Shown in pieces: positions 47,643-57,826 of a stretch of 64,000 bases of DNA. The notes under the pieces are model-generated. The model was not told where the DNA came from. It searched no databases and worked only from the letters and a program-made list of their open reading frames with translations. The position numbers and the translations under genes were made by a program. The stretch comes from an uncultured Tateyamaria sp. (lineage in GTDB: Bacteria; Pseudomonadota; Alphaproteobacteria; Rhodobacterales; Rhodobacteraceae): NCBI RefSeq assembly GCF_947503465.1, contig NZ_CANNDN010000001.1:744001-808000 (forward strand), read 5' to 3'. The first letter of the stretch is position 1, and each line of letters begins with the position of its first letter.

Positions 47643-48341
47643 GTGTTGACGAAAAAGCAGCTTGATCTGCTGGAATTCATTCACAAGCGGGTACAGCGCG
47701 ACGGCGTGCCCCCCAGTTTCGACGAAATGAAAGAGGCGCTGGATCTGCGCTCGAAATCGGGCATCCACCGCTTGATCACCGCGTTGGAAGAACGCGGCTT
47801 TATCCGCCGCCTCGCGCACCGTGCCCGCGCGATCGAGGTCATGCGCCTGCCGGAAAGCCTTGGTGGCGCGCCCAGCGGCTTCAAACCGCAGGTCATTGAC
47901 GGTGACAAGCCGGACATGCCGCCCCCTGCAACGGCCCGCCCGGTCGATGCCGCCCATGCCGTGGAACTGCCGGTCATGGGCCGGATCGCCGCCGGTGTGC
48001 CAATCTCCGCCATTTCCGAAGTGTCGCATTCGGTGGCCGTTCCCGGCCAGATGCTGTCGGGTCAGGGCGATCACTACGCGCTTGAGGTCAAGGGCGACTC
48101 GATGATTGACGCGGGCATCAATGACGGCGACGTCGTGGTGATCCGCGAAACATCCTCGGCCGACAACGGCGACATTGTTGTCGCGCTGGTCGAAGATCAC
48201 GAAGCCACGTTGAAACGCTACATGCGCAGGGGCGATAGTATCGCGCTTGAGGCGGCAAATCCCGCCTATGAAACGCGGGTGTTCCCGGTGGGCCAGGTCA
48301 AGGTGCAAGGTCGTCTGGTCGGATTGATCCGCACCTACTGA
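47643..48341 (+). CDS. lexA: LexA repressor
   Basis: SOS repressor with RecA-stimulated self-cleavage. The 232-residue protein has an N-terminal winged helix-turn-helix ([23 protein letters not shown]), the cleavage site Ala117-Gly118 (IAAGVP), the catalytic Ser153 (GDSM) and Lys191 (TLKRY). The start is GTG at 47643, 8 bases after GGAGG. It has its own SOS promoter. It converges on comEC. Confidence 0.96.
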   Translation: MLTKKQLDLLEFIHKRVQRDGVPPSFDEMKEALDLRSKSGIHRLITALEERGFIRRLAHRARAIEVMRLPESLGGAPSGFKPQVIDGDKPDMPPPATARPVDAAHAVELPVMGRIAAGVPISAISEVSHSVAVPGQMLSGQGDHYALEVKGDSMIDAGINDGDVVVIRETSSADNGDIVVALVEDHEATLKRYMRRGDSIALEAANPAYETRVFPVGQVKVQGRLVGLIRTY

Positions 48342-48364
48342 ACACCACAGATTGCACATGAGTG

Positions 48365-48386
48365 GGGCGGACCAGACGGTTCGCCC
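48365..48386. terminator. hairpin between lexA and comEC ends
   Basis: GGGCGGACC (48365-48373), loop AGAC, GGTTCGCCC (48378-48386), a 9-bp stem with one G-T pair. The comEC stop is at the right edge. No T-run, so only weak evidence. Confidence 0.3.
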
Positions 48387-50467
48387 TAGTCGTTTCGGGC
48401 CAGGGTACGGATGGACGGCCCGCCCACGGCCAGCGCCGGAGCAGGCGCTTTGGCCCAGCCGGACCACATCCGGTCCCCCGCCACGTCCCGCGCTGTGCGC
48501 AGCACCCACCCGTCTTTGCCATGCAGCACTGCAATCGCGCCGGTGTACCGCAGGATTGGCGGGGTCAGCACCAGGCACGGCAGATCGCGCGCGCCTTCAA
48601 GGTCAGTGTTGGCCACGACGATCTCGCCCTTGACGCAGCCGGAAAAGGCCGCAGCCGCGCGCTTGCCGCTCAGATGGGTGATCCGGATCGGATGATCCTG
48701 ATCCCACCGGTCCGCAGCCGTCGCCTGATCAATGCCCTCGCCATCGTTTTCAAGCCAGTTGCGCGCCACGAACCCGGCGCCCTTGGCCCGGCTGAGCGCC
48801 CGTCCCTCGGTTGTCATGAGACCCACCAGTCCACCCGTATCGGCAATCAGGACATGCGGGCGCGAACCGAACTGCCACAACACCAGCGCCACAATGACAG
48901 GCAAGACCCCGAGCGCCCGGACCCGCCCCTGCCAGAGGATGACAAACAACATGCCCAACGCCATCAAGGGCAACACCACCGGTCCCGGCCCCGCTACAAA
49001 CCCCTGCGCGCCCTCCAGACCCGACACGGTGTCCGCGACCCACAGAATCCAGCGCAACCCGGCCCCCATCAGCCACAACCCGATGATATCGAGCCCGATC
49101 GGGGCCAGCGCCAGGGCAATTACCGCTGCCGGGATCACAAGGATGCCCATCAACGGCACCGAGGCCAGGTTCGCGATCAGGCCGTAATGCGCCATCGTGT
49201 TGAAATGTGCCGCCCCGATAGGCGCTGTCGCCAGTCCCGCCACAGCGGACGAAATCACGACGCCCAGAACCGGCTGCATCCATTTCGGGCCCAAGGTCCA
49301 CTCCAGGTCCCTGATCCAGCCGAACACCGCCACAAGGGCGGTTGTAGCGGCAAAGGACATCTGGAACCCCGGCCCCATCAATGCCTCGGGCCGCAGCGTG
49401 AGCACGATGATGGCCGCCATTGCAACTGCGCGCAGGCTGATGGCCCGCCGGTTCACCAGTATCGCGCACAGCGCAACCGCAACCATCACAAAGGCCCGTT
49501 CGGTCGCCACATTGCCCCCCGATAGCGCCAGATAGACCGATGCCGCGATCAACGACCCCACCGCCGCCAGTTTGCGCGCGGGCCAGTTCAGGGCGACAAA
49601 GGGGATCAACGCAAAGATCAAACGCAGCAAGCCAAAGACAAAACCGGACAAGAGCCCCATATGCAGCCCTGAAATCGCCAGCAGGTGCGCCGTGTTGGAC
49701 GCGCGCAGATCGCCAAGGGCATCCTGGCTGATGCCGCTGCGATCCCCGGTGGTCACGGCCGCCGCAAATCCGCCGACATCCCCCGGCAGCGCCGCGCGCA
49801 CGTGCGCCGACACGGTCATGCGGATGCGAAAGATCGTTTGGCGCAGGTCGAACTCCGCCACGCTGATCGCCATCAGCGGCACCCGTGTATAGCCGACGGC
49901 CCCCAGTTGCGCGAACCAGGCGTGGCGTTGAAAGTCAAAGCCTCCCGGCTCGACCGGGCCGCCCGGGGGACCCAGATGCGCCGTGGTCATCACCCGCAAC
50001 CCCGGTTCGGGCGTAACACCAAGTGCACTGTCGCCATGCAGGGAAATGCGGACGCGCGTCGGTGTGTCAGTGGGGGCGACCCGGTCCAGCTTGACATGAT
50101 CCAGCGTCAGGCGCACCGCGTCCGAGGCACTGCGGTCCATGCCGATGATCCGCCCTTCGACCGGGCCGTAATAGCGCCAGTCCAGCACAGGCCCTGCCAC
50201 CGAATGCGCCCGCCAGCCCGCCAAGGTGAACCCCAGCGCGATCATCGCTGCCAGAACCAGCAGGGGTGACATCACCTCGCCCACCCGCCGTGCTGCCACG
50301 AGCGCGCCAAGCCCCGCCGCAATGACCCCGGCGTAAATCGCCAGCGAGGGTTCGAACCGCAGACCGAAAAACAGGGCAATCCCGCACGCCATCCCCACGG
50401 GGCACCAGCCAAAAAGGTGCCCGCGCTGGATCAGCATCGCGTGGCGTATGCCAAGGCCATGCCCCAT
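48386..50467 (-). CDS. comEC: ComEC/Rec2 family DNA-uptake channel protein
   Basis: A 693-residue polytopic membrane protein. The N-terminal part has a DUF4131-like soluble segment, the middle is the multi-helix Competence domain (HLLAISGLHMGLLSGF is the family signature), and the C-terminal approximately 150 residues correspond to the metallo-beta-lactamase-like domain, but I see no HxHxDH zinc motif. Imports single-stranded DNA across the inner membrane in competence; in Rhodobacter capsulatus it is needed to receive GTA DNA. AAGGGG upstream supports the ATG at 50467. Divergent from gltX. Confidence 0.87.
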   Translation of the reverse strand: MGHGLGIRHAMLIQRGHLFGWCPVGMACGIALFFGLRFEPSLAIYAGVIAAGLGALVAARRVGEVMSPLLVLAAMIALGFTLAGWRAHSVAGPVLDWRYYGPVEGRIIGMDRSASDAVRLTLDHVKLDRVAPTDTPTRVRISLHGDSALGVTPEPGLRVMTTAHLGPPGGPVEPGGFDFQRHAWFAQLGAVGYTRVPLMAISVAEFDLRQTIFRIRMTVSAHVRAALPGDVGGFAAAVTTGDRSGISQDALGDLRASNTAHLLAISGLHMGLLSGFVFGLLRLIFALIPFVALNWPARKLAAVGSLIAASVYLALSGGNVATERAFVMVAVALCAILVNRRAISLRAVAMAAIIVLTLRPEALMGPGFQMSFAATTALVAVFGWIRDLEWTLGPKWMQPVLGVVISSAVAGLATAPIGAAHFNTMAHYGLIANLASVPLMGILVIPAAVIALALAPIGLDIIGLWLMGAGLRWILWVADTVSGLEGAQGFVAGPGPVVLPLMALGMLFVILWQGRVRALGVLPVIVALVLWQFGSRPHVLIADTGGLVGLMTTEGRALSRAKGAGFVARNWLENDGEGIDQATAADRWDQDHPIRITHLSGKRAAAAFSGCVKGEIVVANTDLEGARDLPCLVLTPPILRYTGAIAVLHGKDGWVLRTARDVAGDRMWSGWAKAPAPALAVGGPSIRTLARND

Positions 50468-50547
50468 GCTTGCCCCTTGTGCCCATGGTGAGTATCAGGA
50501 GCCCAAACCGTAGGCCCATCGTGGTTAAGCAAAGGTAAATCCGTCCC

Positions 50548-51948
50548 ATGTCACAGCCCGTCATCACCCGTTTTGCCCCCTCGCCCACGGGTTTCCTGCA
50601 TATCGGCGGGGCGCGAACCGCGCTGTTCAACTGGCTGTATGCGCGGGGGCGCGGCGGCACCTTTCTGCTGAGAATCGAGGATACGGACCGCGCCCGGTCC
50701 ACCCCCGAAGCGACGCAAGCCATCCTTGACGGGATGGCGTGGCTGGGCCTGGATCACGATGGCGAGGTGATCAGCCAATTTGCCCGCGCCGACCGCCATG
50801 CCGAGGTGGCGCACGCGCTTCTGGCCGAAGGCAAGGCGTATAAGTGTTTCGCGACCCAGGATGACATCGCGGCGTTTCGCGAAGCGGCGAAAGCCGAGGG
50901 CAAGTCTACCCTTTTCCAGTCGCCCTGGCGCGACGCGGACCCTGCGACATACCCCGACGCGCCCTTTGTTGTGCGCATCAAGGCGCCGCAGGATGGCACA
51001 ACCGTGATCAAGGACGAAGTGCAGGGCGATGTGACCATCCGCAACGATCAGTTGGACGACATGGTTCTGTTGCGTGCCGACGGCACGCCCGTCTACATGC
51101 TGGCGGTGGTGGTCGATGACCACGATATGGGTGTGACCCATGTGATCCGGGGCGATGACCACCTGAACAATGCCGCACGCCAGATGATGATCTATACCGC
51201 CATGGGCTGGGACGTGCCCGTCTGGGCGCATATCCCGCTGATCCACGGACCGGACGGCAAGAAGCTGTCGAAACGCCATGGCGCACTTGGGGCGCAGGAG
51301 TATCAGGTCATGGGCTACCCTGCCGCCGGTATGCGCAACTATCTGGCGCGCCTGGGGTGGAGCCATGGGGACGACGAGTTCTTTACCGACGCGCAGGCAC
51401 TGGAATGGTTCGACCTGAATGGCATCGGCAAAAGCCCCGCCCGTTTTGACGTCAAAAAGCTCGAAAACCTGTCGGGCCAGCACATTGCGCAAGCCGATGA
51501 CGCCGCATTGCAGCACGAAATTGAAAGATATCTGGCCGCCGCTGACCTAGAACCGTTGAAACAATCGCGGAAAGACGGGTTGATGGCGGCCCTGCCCTTT
51601 GTCAAGGAACGGGCCAAGACACTGCCCGAACTTCTTGAAAAGGCACACTTTATCCTGACCGAACGGCCTGTAACACCGGACGAGAAATCCTCAAAAGCGC
51701 TTGATACAGTATCCCGTAGTATACTGTCGCAATTGACGCCGCAGCTGCAAACCGTTACTTGGTCTCGTAACAGTTTGGAGGCGGTCCTGAACGATTTCGC
51801 TGCGGCGCAGGACACGAAATTCGGCAAGTTGGCTGGTCCGCTCAGGGCCGCGCTTGCAGGTCGGGCCGTAACGCCTTCGGTCTTTGACATGATGCTGGTG
51901 CTGGGACGCGAAGAAACCCTTGCCAGGCTTGAGGATGCTGCCACCTGA
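50548..51948 (+). CDS. gltX: glutamyl-tRNA synthetase
   Basis: Class I synthetase charging tRNA-Glu (possibly also tRNA-Gln in organisms using the amidotransferase route). The 466-residue protein has the HIGH-type motif ([20 protein letters not shown]), the KLSKR loop ([12 protein letters not shown]) and a C-terminal alpha-helical anticodon-binding domain. It follows comEC divergently and is followed by gltA. An inverted repeat ACAGTAT (51706-51712) / ATACTGT (51721-51727) lies inside the gene; significance unknown. Confidence 0.95.
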   Translation: MSQPVITRFAPSPTGFLHIGGARTALFNWLYARGRGGTFLLRIEDTDRARSTPEATQAILDGMAWLGLDHDGEVISQFARADRHAEVAHALLAEGKAYKCFATQDDIAAFREAAKAEGKSTLFQSPWRDADPATYPDAPFVVRIKAPQDGTTVIKDEVQGDVTIRNDQLDDMVLLRADGTPVYMLAVVVDDHDMGVTHVIRGDDHLNNAARQMMIYTAMGWDVPVWAHIPLIHGPDGKKLSKRHGALGAQEYQVMGYPAAGMRNYLARLGWSHGDDEFFTDAQALEWFDLNGIGKSPARFDVKKLENLSGQHIAQADDAALQHEIERYLAAADLEPLKQSRKDGLMAALPFVKERAKTLPELLEKAHFILTERPVTPDEKSSKALDTVSRSILSQLTPQLQTVTWSRNSLEAVLNDFAAAQDTKFGKLAGPLRAALAGRAVTPSVFDMMLVLGREETLARLEDAAT

Positions 51949-52054
51949 AAACGGTTCATCAATCGTTCATGGTGCGCAGTCTAACGATGGGCTTGGCGGC
52001 AATGCCACAGCCCCTGGCGGGTGCGCCCGCCATGCGACGAAAGGAACGACCCTG

Positions 52055-53350
52055 ATGGCCGATGCCCCCAAATCCGCAACCCTGACAATTGGTGACGACA
52101 GCTTTGATCTGCCCATCCATTCGCCCACTGCCGGGCCTGATGTGGTGGATATCCGAAAACTTTACGGACAGGCGGGTGTGTTCACCTACGATCCTGGCTT
52201 TACCTCGACCGCCAGCTGCGACAGCACCATCACCTTTATTGACGGTGGCGAAGGTGTGCTGTTGCACCGTGGCTACCCGATCGGTCAACTGGCTGAAAAA
52301 TCTCACTATCTCGAAGTATGCTACCTGCTGCTCTATGGTGAACTGCCCTCGGCCAAACAGCTGGAAGAATTCGAAAACCTGGTGACCAACCACACCATGC
52401 TGCACGAACAGATGCAGTATTTTTATCGCGGGTTCCGCCGTGATGCGCATCCGATGGCGATCATGACAGGTGTTGTCGGGGCCATGTCCGCCTTCTACCA
52501 CGACAGCACCGACATTCACGACGAACACCAGCGCGAAGTCGCGTCCATCCGCCTGATCGCCAAGATGCCGACGATTGCGGCCTGGGCCTACAAGTTCTCT
52601 ATCGGCCAGCCGTTCATCTATCCACGCAACGATCTGGACTATGCGTCGAACTTCCTGCGCATGTGCTTTGCCGTCCCGGCCGAGGATTACGAGGTCAATC
52701 CGATCCTCTCCCGCGCCATGGACCGCATCTTCACCCTGCATGCGGACCACGAACAGAACGCGTCCACCTCGACCGTGCGGCTCGCGTCGTCGTCCGGGGC
52801 AAACCCGTTCGCCTGCATCGCGGCGGGCATCGCCTGCCTTTGGGGTCCTGCCCACGGCGGTGCAAACCAGGCGTGTCTTGAGATGCTCAAGGAAATCGGC
52901 ACCGTTGATCGCATCCCCGAATTCATCGCTCGTGCCAAGGACAAGGACGATCCGTTCCGCCTGATGGGTTTCGGCCACCGCGTCTACAAGAACTTTGATC
53001 CGCGCGCGACGGTGATGAAACAGTCCGCCGACGAAGTGCTGGAATTGCTGGGTGTCGAAAACAACCCCATCCTGCAGGTCGCCAAGGAACTGGAACAGGC
53101 GGCACTGAACGATCCGTATTTTGCCGAGAAGAAGCTGTTCCCGAACGTGGACTTTTATTCCGGCATCATTCTCGAAGCGATGGGCTTCCCCACCTCGATG
53201 TTTACCCCGATCTTTGCGCTGTCGCGTACCGTGGGCTGGATCAGCCAGTGGAAGGAAATGATCGCCGATCCACAGAACAAGATCGGCCGCCCGCGCCAGC
53301 TGTACCTGGGCGAGACCGCGCGCGATTACGTGGACATCGAAAGCCGCTGA
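52055..53350 (+). CDS. gltA: citrate synthase
   Basis: First enzyme of the TCA cycle. The 431-residue type II protein has the N-terminal domain typical of Gram-negative GltA ([24 protein letters not shown]), then [41 protein letters not shown] (His active site) and [15 protein letters not shown] (second His and Asp region). AAGGA lies 9 bases before the ATG. It ends in a strong intrinsic terminator. Confidence 0.96.
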   Translation: MADAPKSATLTIGDDSFDLPIHSPTAGPDVVDIRKLYGQAGVFTYDPGFTSTASCDSTITFIDGGEGVLLHRGYPIGQLAEKSHYLEVCYLLLYGELPSAKQLEEFENLVTNHTMLHEQMQYFYRGFRRDAHPMAIMTGVVGAMSAFYHDSTDIHDEHQREVASIRLIAKMPTIAAWAYKFSIGQPFIYPRNDLDYASNFLRMCFAVPAEDYEVNPILSRAMDRIFTLHADHEQNASTSTVRLASSSGANPFACIAAGIACLWGPAHGGANQACLEMLKEIGTVDRIPEFIARAKDKDDPFRLMGFGHRVYKNFDPRATVMKQSADEVLELLGVENNPILQVAKELEQAALNDPYFAEKKLFPNVDFYSGIILEAMGFPTSMFTPIFALSRTVGWISQWKEMIADPQNKIGRPRQLYLGETARDYVDIESR

Positions 53351-53358
53351 AGCACCGC

Positions 53359-53387
53359 AAAAACCCCCGCCCTGTGTGGGGGTTTTT
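53359..53387 (+). terminator. intrinsic terminator of gltA
   Basis: AAAAACCCCC, 9-base loop, GGGGGTTTTT: a GC stem with A-tract and U-tract. The best terminator in the window. Confidence 0.85.
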
Positions 53388-53507
53388 CGTATCAATGCCG
53401 CGCGTCGTTCAGGATCGTTTCCGTACATGCCACAATACCGAGGCCCAGCTTGACGCGCATGCGCGTCTGCACCACCCTTTGCCAAACGCTTTGGGGAGTG
53501 TGCGCGC

Positions 53508-55010
53508 ATGGGTTTTGGAATTGCGATTCTGGCGGTATTCGGTGTTGGCTTGCTGGTCAGTGCCTTCGATGACGATGATGACACCGGCACAACCTCCGAA
53601 CCAACGGACGGCGATCAAAATCTGTCGACGACGGACGAAGCAGAAACCATTGAAACGGGCACGGGCAATGACATTGTACGGTCCCAAGGCGGCAACGATC
53701 TTGTCAACCTGGGCGCAGGCGATGACCGGGCCTTTGCCGGGCAAGGCGCGGATGCTCTTTTTGGGGCGGAAGGCAACGACCTGATCCGCGGCGAAGGCGG
53801 AATGGATCAACTGTTTGGCGGCACGGGCGAGGACACCCTCTTTGGCGACACCGGCAATGATATCCTTTACGGGGCGAACGTTCTGGATGAAGACGCGCTG
53901 TTCGATCAGACAACAGCGTCCGGATTTCTGATCTTCGACAACACCGGCAGCTTTGACGCCGACGCGGACACAGGTGAAAGCGATACCGTGATCGCTGGCG
54001 TAGGCGATGATACGGTGTACGCAGGGGCCAATGACGAAGTGAGCCTTGGCGACGGCGCGGACGAGGTTCAGGTCGGTGATTGGATCGCCCCGGGCAGCAC
54101 CGTTGACATCGTTGATTTTGACCCCAGTCAGGACAGGCTTGTCTACAGTGTCGCAAATGGCGCGCCGCAGCCGACCTTGTCGCTGGCAAGCGGGTCGGAC
54201 GGCACCCTTCAGCTTCTGGCGGAAGACGATGTGGTCGCAAACCTGCTGAATTTGACGCTGGATGATGCCAGCGATGTTCAACTGTCACTGGTGGAACGCC
54301 CAGCGACCAACACGATCGAGACGCAGCTTGGAACAGACGGCGCGGACGTCTTACGCGGCACAACGTCAAACGACTTTGTCCTGGCCGATGACGGCGCGGA
54401 CCGCGTCTTTGGCCGCGAAGGGGCGGATGTTGTGGTCGGTGGCGCCGGGAATGACCTTCTGCGGGGCGAATCCGGGAACGACACATTGTTTGCGGATGCC
54501 GGTGAAGATACGCTTTTCGGCGATGTGGGTGACGATCTGCTGGTGGGCGCAGACATCTTTGTGGCTTCAACTCCGGCCGAGTTGGTCAGGGCGGCGGGCA
54601 TTCTTGTGACGGACGGTGCGCCGCTCAACTTTGCGGATTTGTTGGACATTGGTGCCGACACGGGCGAGGCAGACACGCTGGTTGGCGGCGTCGGCGACGA
54701 CGTGTTTTTTGCCGGGAACGCGGACGTGGTCGATACCGGCTCCGGCATTGATGCTGTAATTATTGGAGATTGGATGGACCTTGATGGTCCGCCTGTAGAA
54801 ATTGTCGACTTCGACCCTGCACAGGATACTCTGCTGTACAGCTTCGACGGCGACGCAGCGCCAACAGTGTTTTTCGCTGAAGATGACGATGGAACCGCTG
54901 TCGTTGAAGTCGCCATTTCCGACACCGAAAACCGCGTGATCGCGCGCTTCCCCAACATCGGCTTTGACGCGTTGAACAGCGGCAATGCCTTGGTCCTGTT
55001 GCCGGTGTGA
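53508..55010 (+). CDS. RTX-type calcium-binding protein with duplicated module
   Basis: A 500-residue protein. Residues 2-20 are hydrophobic (a probable signal anchor), followed by DDDDD and a Thr/Asp-rich linker. Two copies of a module cover about 48-250 and 272-475. Each has several nonapeptide calcium-binding repeats (for example GTGNDI, GAGDDR) and ends in a GDWx block (190-193 and 420-423) followed by IVDFDP (201-206 and 432-437). It lacks a clear C-terminal type I secretion signal, and no secretion gene is nearby. Function unknown. Confidence 0.75.
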   Translation: MGFGIAILAVFGVGLLVSAFDDDDDTGTTSEPTDGDQNLSTTDEAETIETGTGNDIVRSQGGNDLVNLGAGDDRAFAGQGADALFGAEGNDLIRGEGGMDQLFGGTGEDTLFGDTGNDILYGANVLDEDALFDQTTASGFLIFDNTGSFDADADTGESDTVIAGVGDDTVYAGANDEVSLGDGADEVQVGDWIAPGSTVDIVDFDPSQDRLVYSVANGAPQPTLSLASGSDGTLQLLAEDDVVANLLNLTLDDASDVQLSLVERPATNTIETQLGTDGADVLRGTTSNDFVLADDGADRVFGREGADVVVGGAGNDLLRGESGNDTLFADAGEDTLFGDVGDDLLVGADIFVASTPAELVRAAGILVTDGAPLNFADLLDIGADTGEADTLVGGVGDDVFFAGNADVVDTGSGIDAVIIGDWMDLDGPPVEIVDFDPAQDTLLYSFDGDAAPTVFFAEDDDGTAVVEVAISDTENRVIARFPNIGFDALNSGNALVLLPV

Positions 55011-55134
55011 TCACGCACCACGGGGTATATTGCATCGAACCGGTGCACCGCGCAACGCATTGTTGCTGCGTGAGAAACAGTATGCAGTCACGCTCGTGTT
55101 CATGCCCGCGGCAGTTTCAATTCGCGGCTTTGGA

Positions 55135-55163
55135 TTGACAGGACGGCGGCACGCCCGAACAAT
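55135..55163 (+). promoter_or_regulatory. putative sigma70 promoter of the second RTX gene
   Basis: TTGACA (55135-55140), 17 bases, AACAAT (55158-55163), with the ATG about 48 bases downstream. Inferred from consensus only. Confidence 0.35.
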
Positions 55164-55210
55164 CTCAAGAAAATGGTAACAGATAGTGCTCGGTTCCTGG
55201 GGGACCCACC

Positions 55211-56956
55211 ATGCTTTTCCTACTTTCGCTGTTTCCAGCCCTCTTTGCGGATGTCATCAAAATCGAAGACGACGTCGATGCACCCGCCCGTCAGGAAGAT
55301 GAAGACATTGATCAGCTGCTGATCGGCACCATAGGCGACGACAACATCACCGGTGGCGAGGGCGATGACGACATCATCGGATTGCTGGGCAATGACACTC
55401 TGGACGGGTCGTTCGGCGATGACGTCGTACAAGGCCTGAATGGCGATGACCTGCTGATCGGCGGTGCTGGCGATGACGCGATGCAGGGCCGTGGCGATGA
55501 CGACACGGTGCAGGGGTTCGCCGGGGACGATTGGGTTGACGGCAATGACGGCAGCGACCTGGTCCGTGGTGGCGCGGGTGACGATGTGGCCATCGGCGGC
55601 CAGGGCGCAGACATCGTGGACGGGCGCAGCGGTGATGACATCGTGGTGGGCGGCGAATTGATCGCCGATCCGCTGTCGAATGCGCAGCTTGGCGTCATCC
55701 GCGATGGCGGCACGCTGCAAGAGCTGTTCCCCGATGGCTCGAACCCGCTGGCAGGCATCCGCGATGACGGCGCGGCGGACCAACTGTTTGGCCGCAATGG
55801 CGAGGACGTGCTGATCATGGGCGCAGGCGACACGGCCGAGGGCGGCAGCGAGGTCGACTTTTTTGCCGTGATCGCCGACAGCGCGCTCAACGATCAGGGT
55901 CCGGCGACGATCACGGATTTCAACAGCCCCGAGGGGGAAGAGCTGGCGCTTTACTTCCGGTCGGACGAGGTTGCGATCCGCGATGCAATTTCCGTGGCGG
56001 ATGATGGTGATGACGCGCTGCTCAGCTACGATGGCGAAGTGCTTGCGCGCATCACCGGCGCGGCTGGCACATTCACTGCGGATGACGTGCAAATCCTGCA
56101 ATTCGAAGACACCGACGCCACGCCCGTGATCGACGGAACCGAAGACAGCGAAACGCTGTCAGGCACAGGCGAAGATGAAATCATCAGCGGCCTTGGCGGC
56201 GACGACACGATCAGCGGCGGCGCGGGCGATGACGAGATCATCGGCGGCGACGGCTCTGACATCGTGCAGGGCCAGGCGGGCTTTGACCGTATCACCGGCA
56301 ATGCCGGCAACGACTATTTGCAGGGGCGCGGCGGCGACGACACCGTTTCCGGAAACGCCGGCAACGACTGGGTAAACGGGAACGACGGCAACGATTCCGT
56401 GCGTGGCGGCACGCAGTCCGACACGGTCATCGGCGGCACCGGCGCGGATACGGTTGTTGGCGGCGAAGGGGCGGATGTGCTGATTGGCGGCGATCTGACC
56501 GGCCCGCTCAGCAATGGCAGTTTCGGGTTCCTGCAAGACGGATTGTCCCTGGACCAGGCGGTTCCGCCACCTGTGGATGGTGTGATCATACCGGCAGACG
56601 ATGGGGACGCTGACGTGATCGATGGCGGCAACCGCAGCGATCAGATCATCTTTGGCGCCGCTGACACGGTAACCGGCGGCGCAGATGCGGACACATTCTT
56701 TGCCCTGGGCAGCAGCGCGGGCGCGGATGCAGGACCCGGGCTGATCACCGATTATGTCGCGGGCGAAGACGCGCTTGTCATCATGACGGACATCGAAACG
56801 CCGGTGATCACGGTTATCAATGACGGCGCAGATGCCTTGGTTCAGATCAACGGCGCGGACGTGATGCGGGTACAGGGCGGCGCCGGAGCCGTGGCCTCAG
56901 GCGACATTACATTGTCACGTGGCCTCGATACCAACGCCCTGTTTGCACCCGCCTGA
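55211..56956 (+). CDS. RTX-type calcium-binding protein, paralogue of the preceding one
   Basis: A 581-residue protein with a hydrophobic N-terminus (MLFLLSLFPALFADVI), many nonapeptide-type repeats (GEGDDDII, GNDTLDGSFGDDVV, GGAGDDAM) and two similar halves, about 36-300 and 320-560. A PLSN motif recurs at 154-157 and 432-435, each about 10 residues after the repeats, followed by an adhesin-like tail. No C-terminal secretion signal was recognised. Probably a calcium-stabilised extracellular or periplasmic protein; function unknown. Confidence 0.75.
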   Translation: MLFLLSLFPALFADVIKIEDDVDAPARQEDEDIDQLLIGTIGDDNITGGEGDDDIIGLLGNDTLDGSFGDDVVQGLNGDDLLIGGAGDDAMQGRGDDDTVQGFAGDDWVDGNDGSDLVRGGAGDDVAIGGQGADIVDGRSGDDIVVGGELIADPLSNAQLGVIRDGGTLQELFPDGSNPLAGIRDDGAADQLFGRNGEDVLIMGAGDTAEGGSEVDFFAVIADSALNDQGPATITDFNSPEGEELALYFRSDEVAIRDAISVADDGDDALLSYDGEVLARITGAAGTFTADDVQILQFEDTDATPVIDGTEDSETLSGTGEDEIISGLGGDDTISGGAGDDEIIGGDGSDIVQGQAGFDRITGNAGNDYLQGRGGDDTVSGNAGNDWVNGNDGNDSVRGGTQSDTVIGGTGADTVVGGEGADVLIGGDLTGPLSNGSFGFLQDGLSLDQAVPPPVDGVIIPADDGDADVIDGGNRSDQIIFGAADTVTGGADADTFFALGSSAGADAGPGLITDYVAGEDALVIMTDIETPVITVINDGADALVQINGADVMRVQGGAGAVASGDITLSRGLDTNALFAPA

Positions 56957-56965
56957 CCGGGTGCA
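56944..56965. terminator. hairpin spanning the RTX gene stop codon
   Basis: TGCACCCG (56944-56951), loop CCTGAC, CGGGTGCA (56958-56965): perfect 8-bp stem containing the RTX stop, between convergent genes. Confidence 0.45.
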
Positions 56966-56982
56966 CAGAAAGGCCACCGGCG

Positions 56983-57759
56983 TCAGCGCCCTTCAAAGCT
57001 TGGCTTGCGCTTTTCGACAAAGGCCAACACGCCCTCGCGGAAATCCCGGCTTTGCCCGCATGCGCCCTGTTCGGACGCCTCGGACGCCATTTGCGCCTCC
57101 AGATCATTGGCCCAGCTGCCCCGGATGACCCGCTTGGCCGCGGCAAAGGCTTTGGTCGGGCCATGCGACAGGTGCGCGACACGGGCTTTCCAGTGCGCGT
57201 CGAACGCATCATCGGCAACCGCTTCCCAGATCATGCCCCAATCATCGGCCTGGCGGGCCGTGATCTTCTCGGCAAAAAGGGCGGCGCCCATCGCCTTGGC
57301 CATGCCCATCGTGCGCGGCAACACATATGTGCCGCCCGCATCCGGGATCAGGCCAATGCGCGTAAAGGCCTGAAGGAAATAGGCGCTTTCCGAGGCGATC
57401 ACCACGTCACAGGCCAAGGCAAGGTTGGCCCCCGCCCCGGCGGCAGCGCCGTTCACGGCCGCCACGGTCGGCACAGGGCACTCCACAATCGCGTTCAGCA
57501 TGGGCGTGTATTCGTCACGCAATGTCCGCTCAAGATCCAGGTTCGATGCGTTGGCCCGGTCGCCCAGGTCCTGGCCCGAACAAAAGGCGCGGCCCGCCCC
57601 GGTCAGCACGACAACGCGCGCATCCTTTCCGGCATGGGTCACGGCAACTTCGATCTCGGCCCGCATCTGCGTGGTCAAGGCGTTCATCTTGTCGGGGCGG
57701 TTCAGCGTGATAATCGCCGCGCCGTCCTCCAGGTCGTAGCTGAGCGTCTCGTAGTTCAT
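56983..57759 (-). CDS. enoyl-CoA hydratase/isomerase family protein (PaaG-like)
   Basis: A 258-residue crotonase-fold protein. The oxyanion loops appear as GAGRAFCSGQDLGDRA and VAAVNGAAAGAGANLALACDVVIA, with the acidic residue region RIGLIPDAGGT. It is closest in appearance to PaaG, the ring-1,2-epoxyphenylacetyl-CoA isomerase, including the GLIPDAGGTYVLPRTMGMAKAMG stretch, but the other paa genes are absent from the window. The start at 57759 has GGGA upstream. Stands apart from the ccm genes to its right. Confidence 0.8.
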   Translation of the reverse strand: MNYETLSYDLEDGAAIITLNRPDKMNALTTQMRAEIEVAVTHAGKDARVVVLTGAGRAFCSGQDLGDRANASNLDLERTLRDEYTPMLNAIVECPVPTVAAVNGAAAGAGANLALACDVVIASESAYFLQAFTRIGLIPDAGGTYVLPRTMGMAKAMGAALFAEKITARQADDWGMIWEAVADDAFDAHWKARVAHLSHGPTKAFAAAKRVIRGSWANDLEAQMASEASEQGACGQSRDFREGVLAFVEKRKPSFEGR

Positions 57760-57826
57760 GGCAGGTCCCTTCACGTTCCGATCCTCAATACCAAACCGAT
57801 CAGTTTAGAAAAGCCCTGACAGCGGG

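Noticed and set aside
51706-51727. Inverted repeat ACAGTAT / ATACTGT as an operator
   Set aside because: It lies inside gltX, far from a start, with 7-base arms; no link to a regulator.
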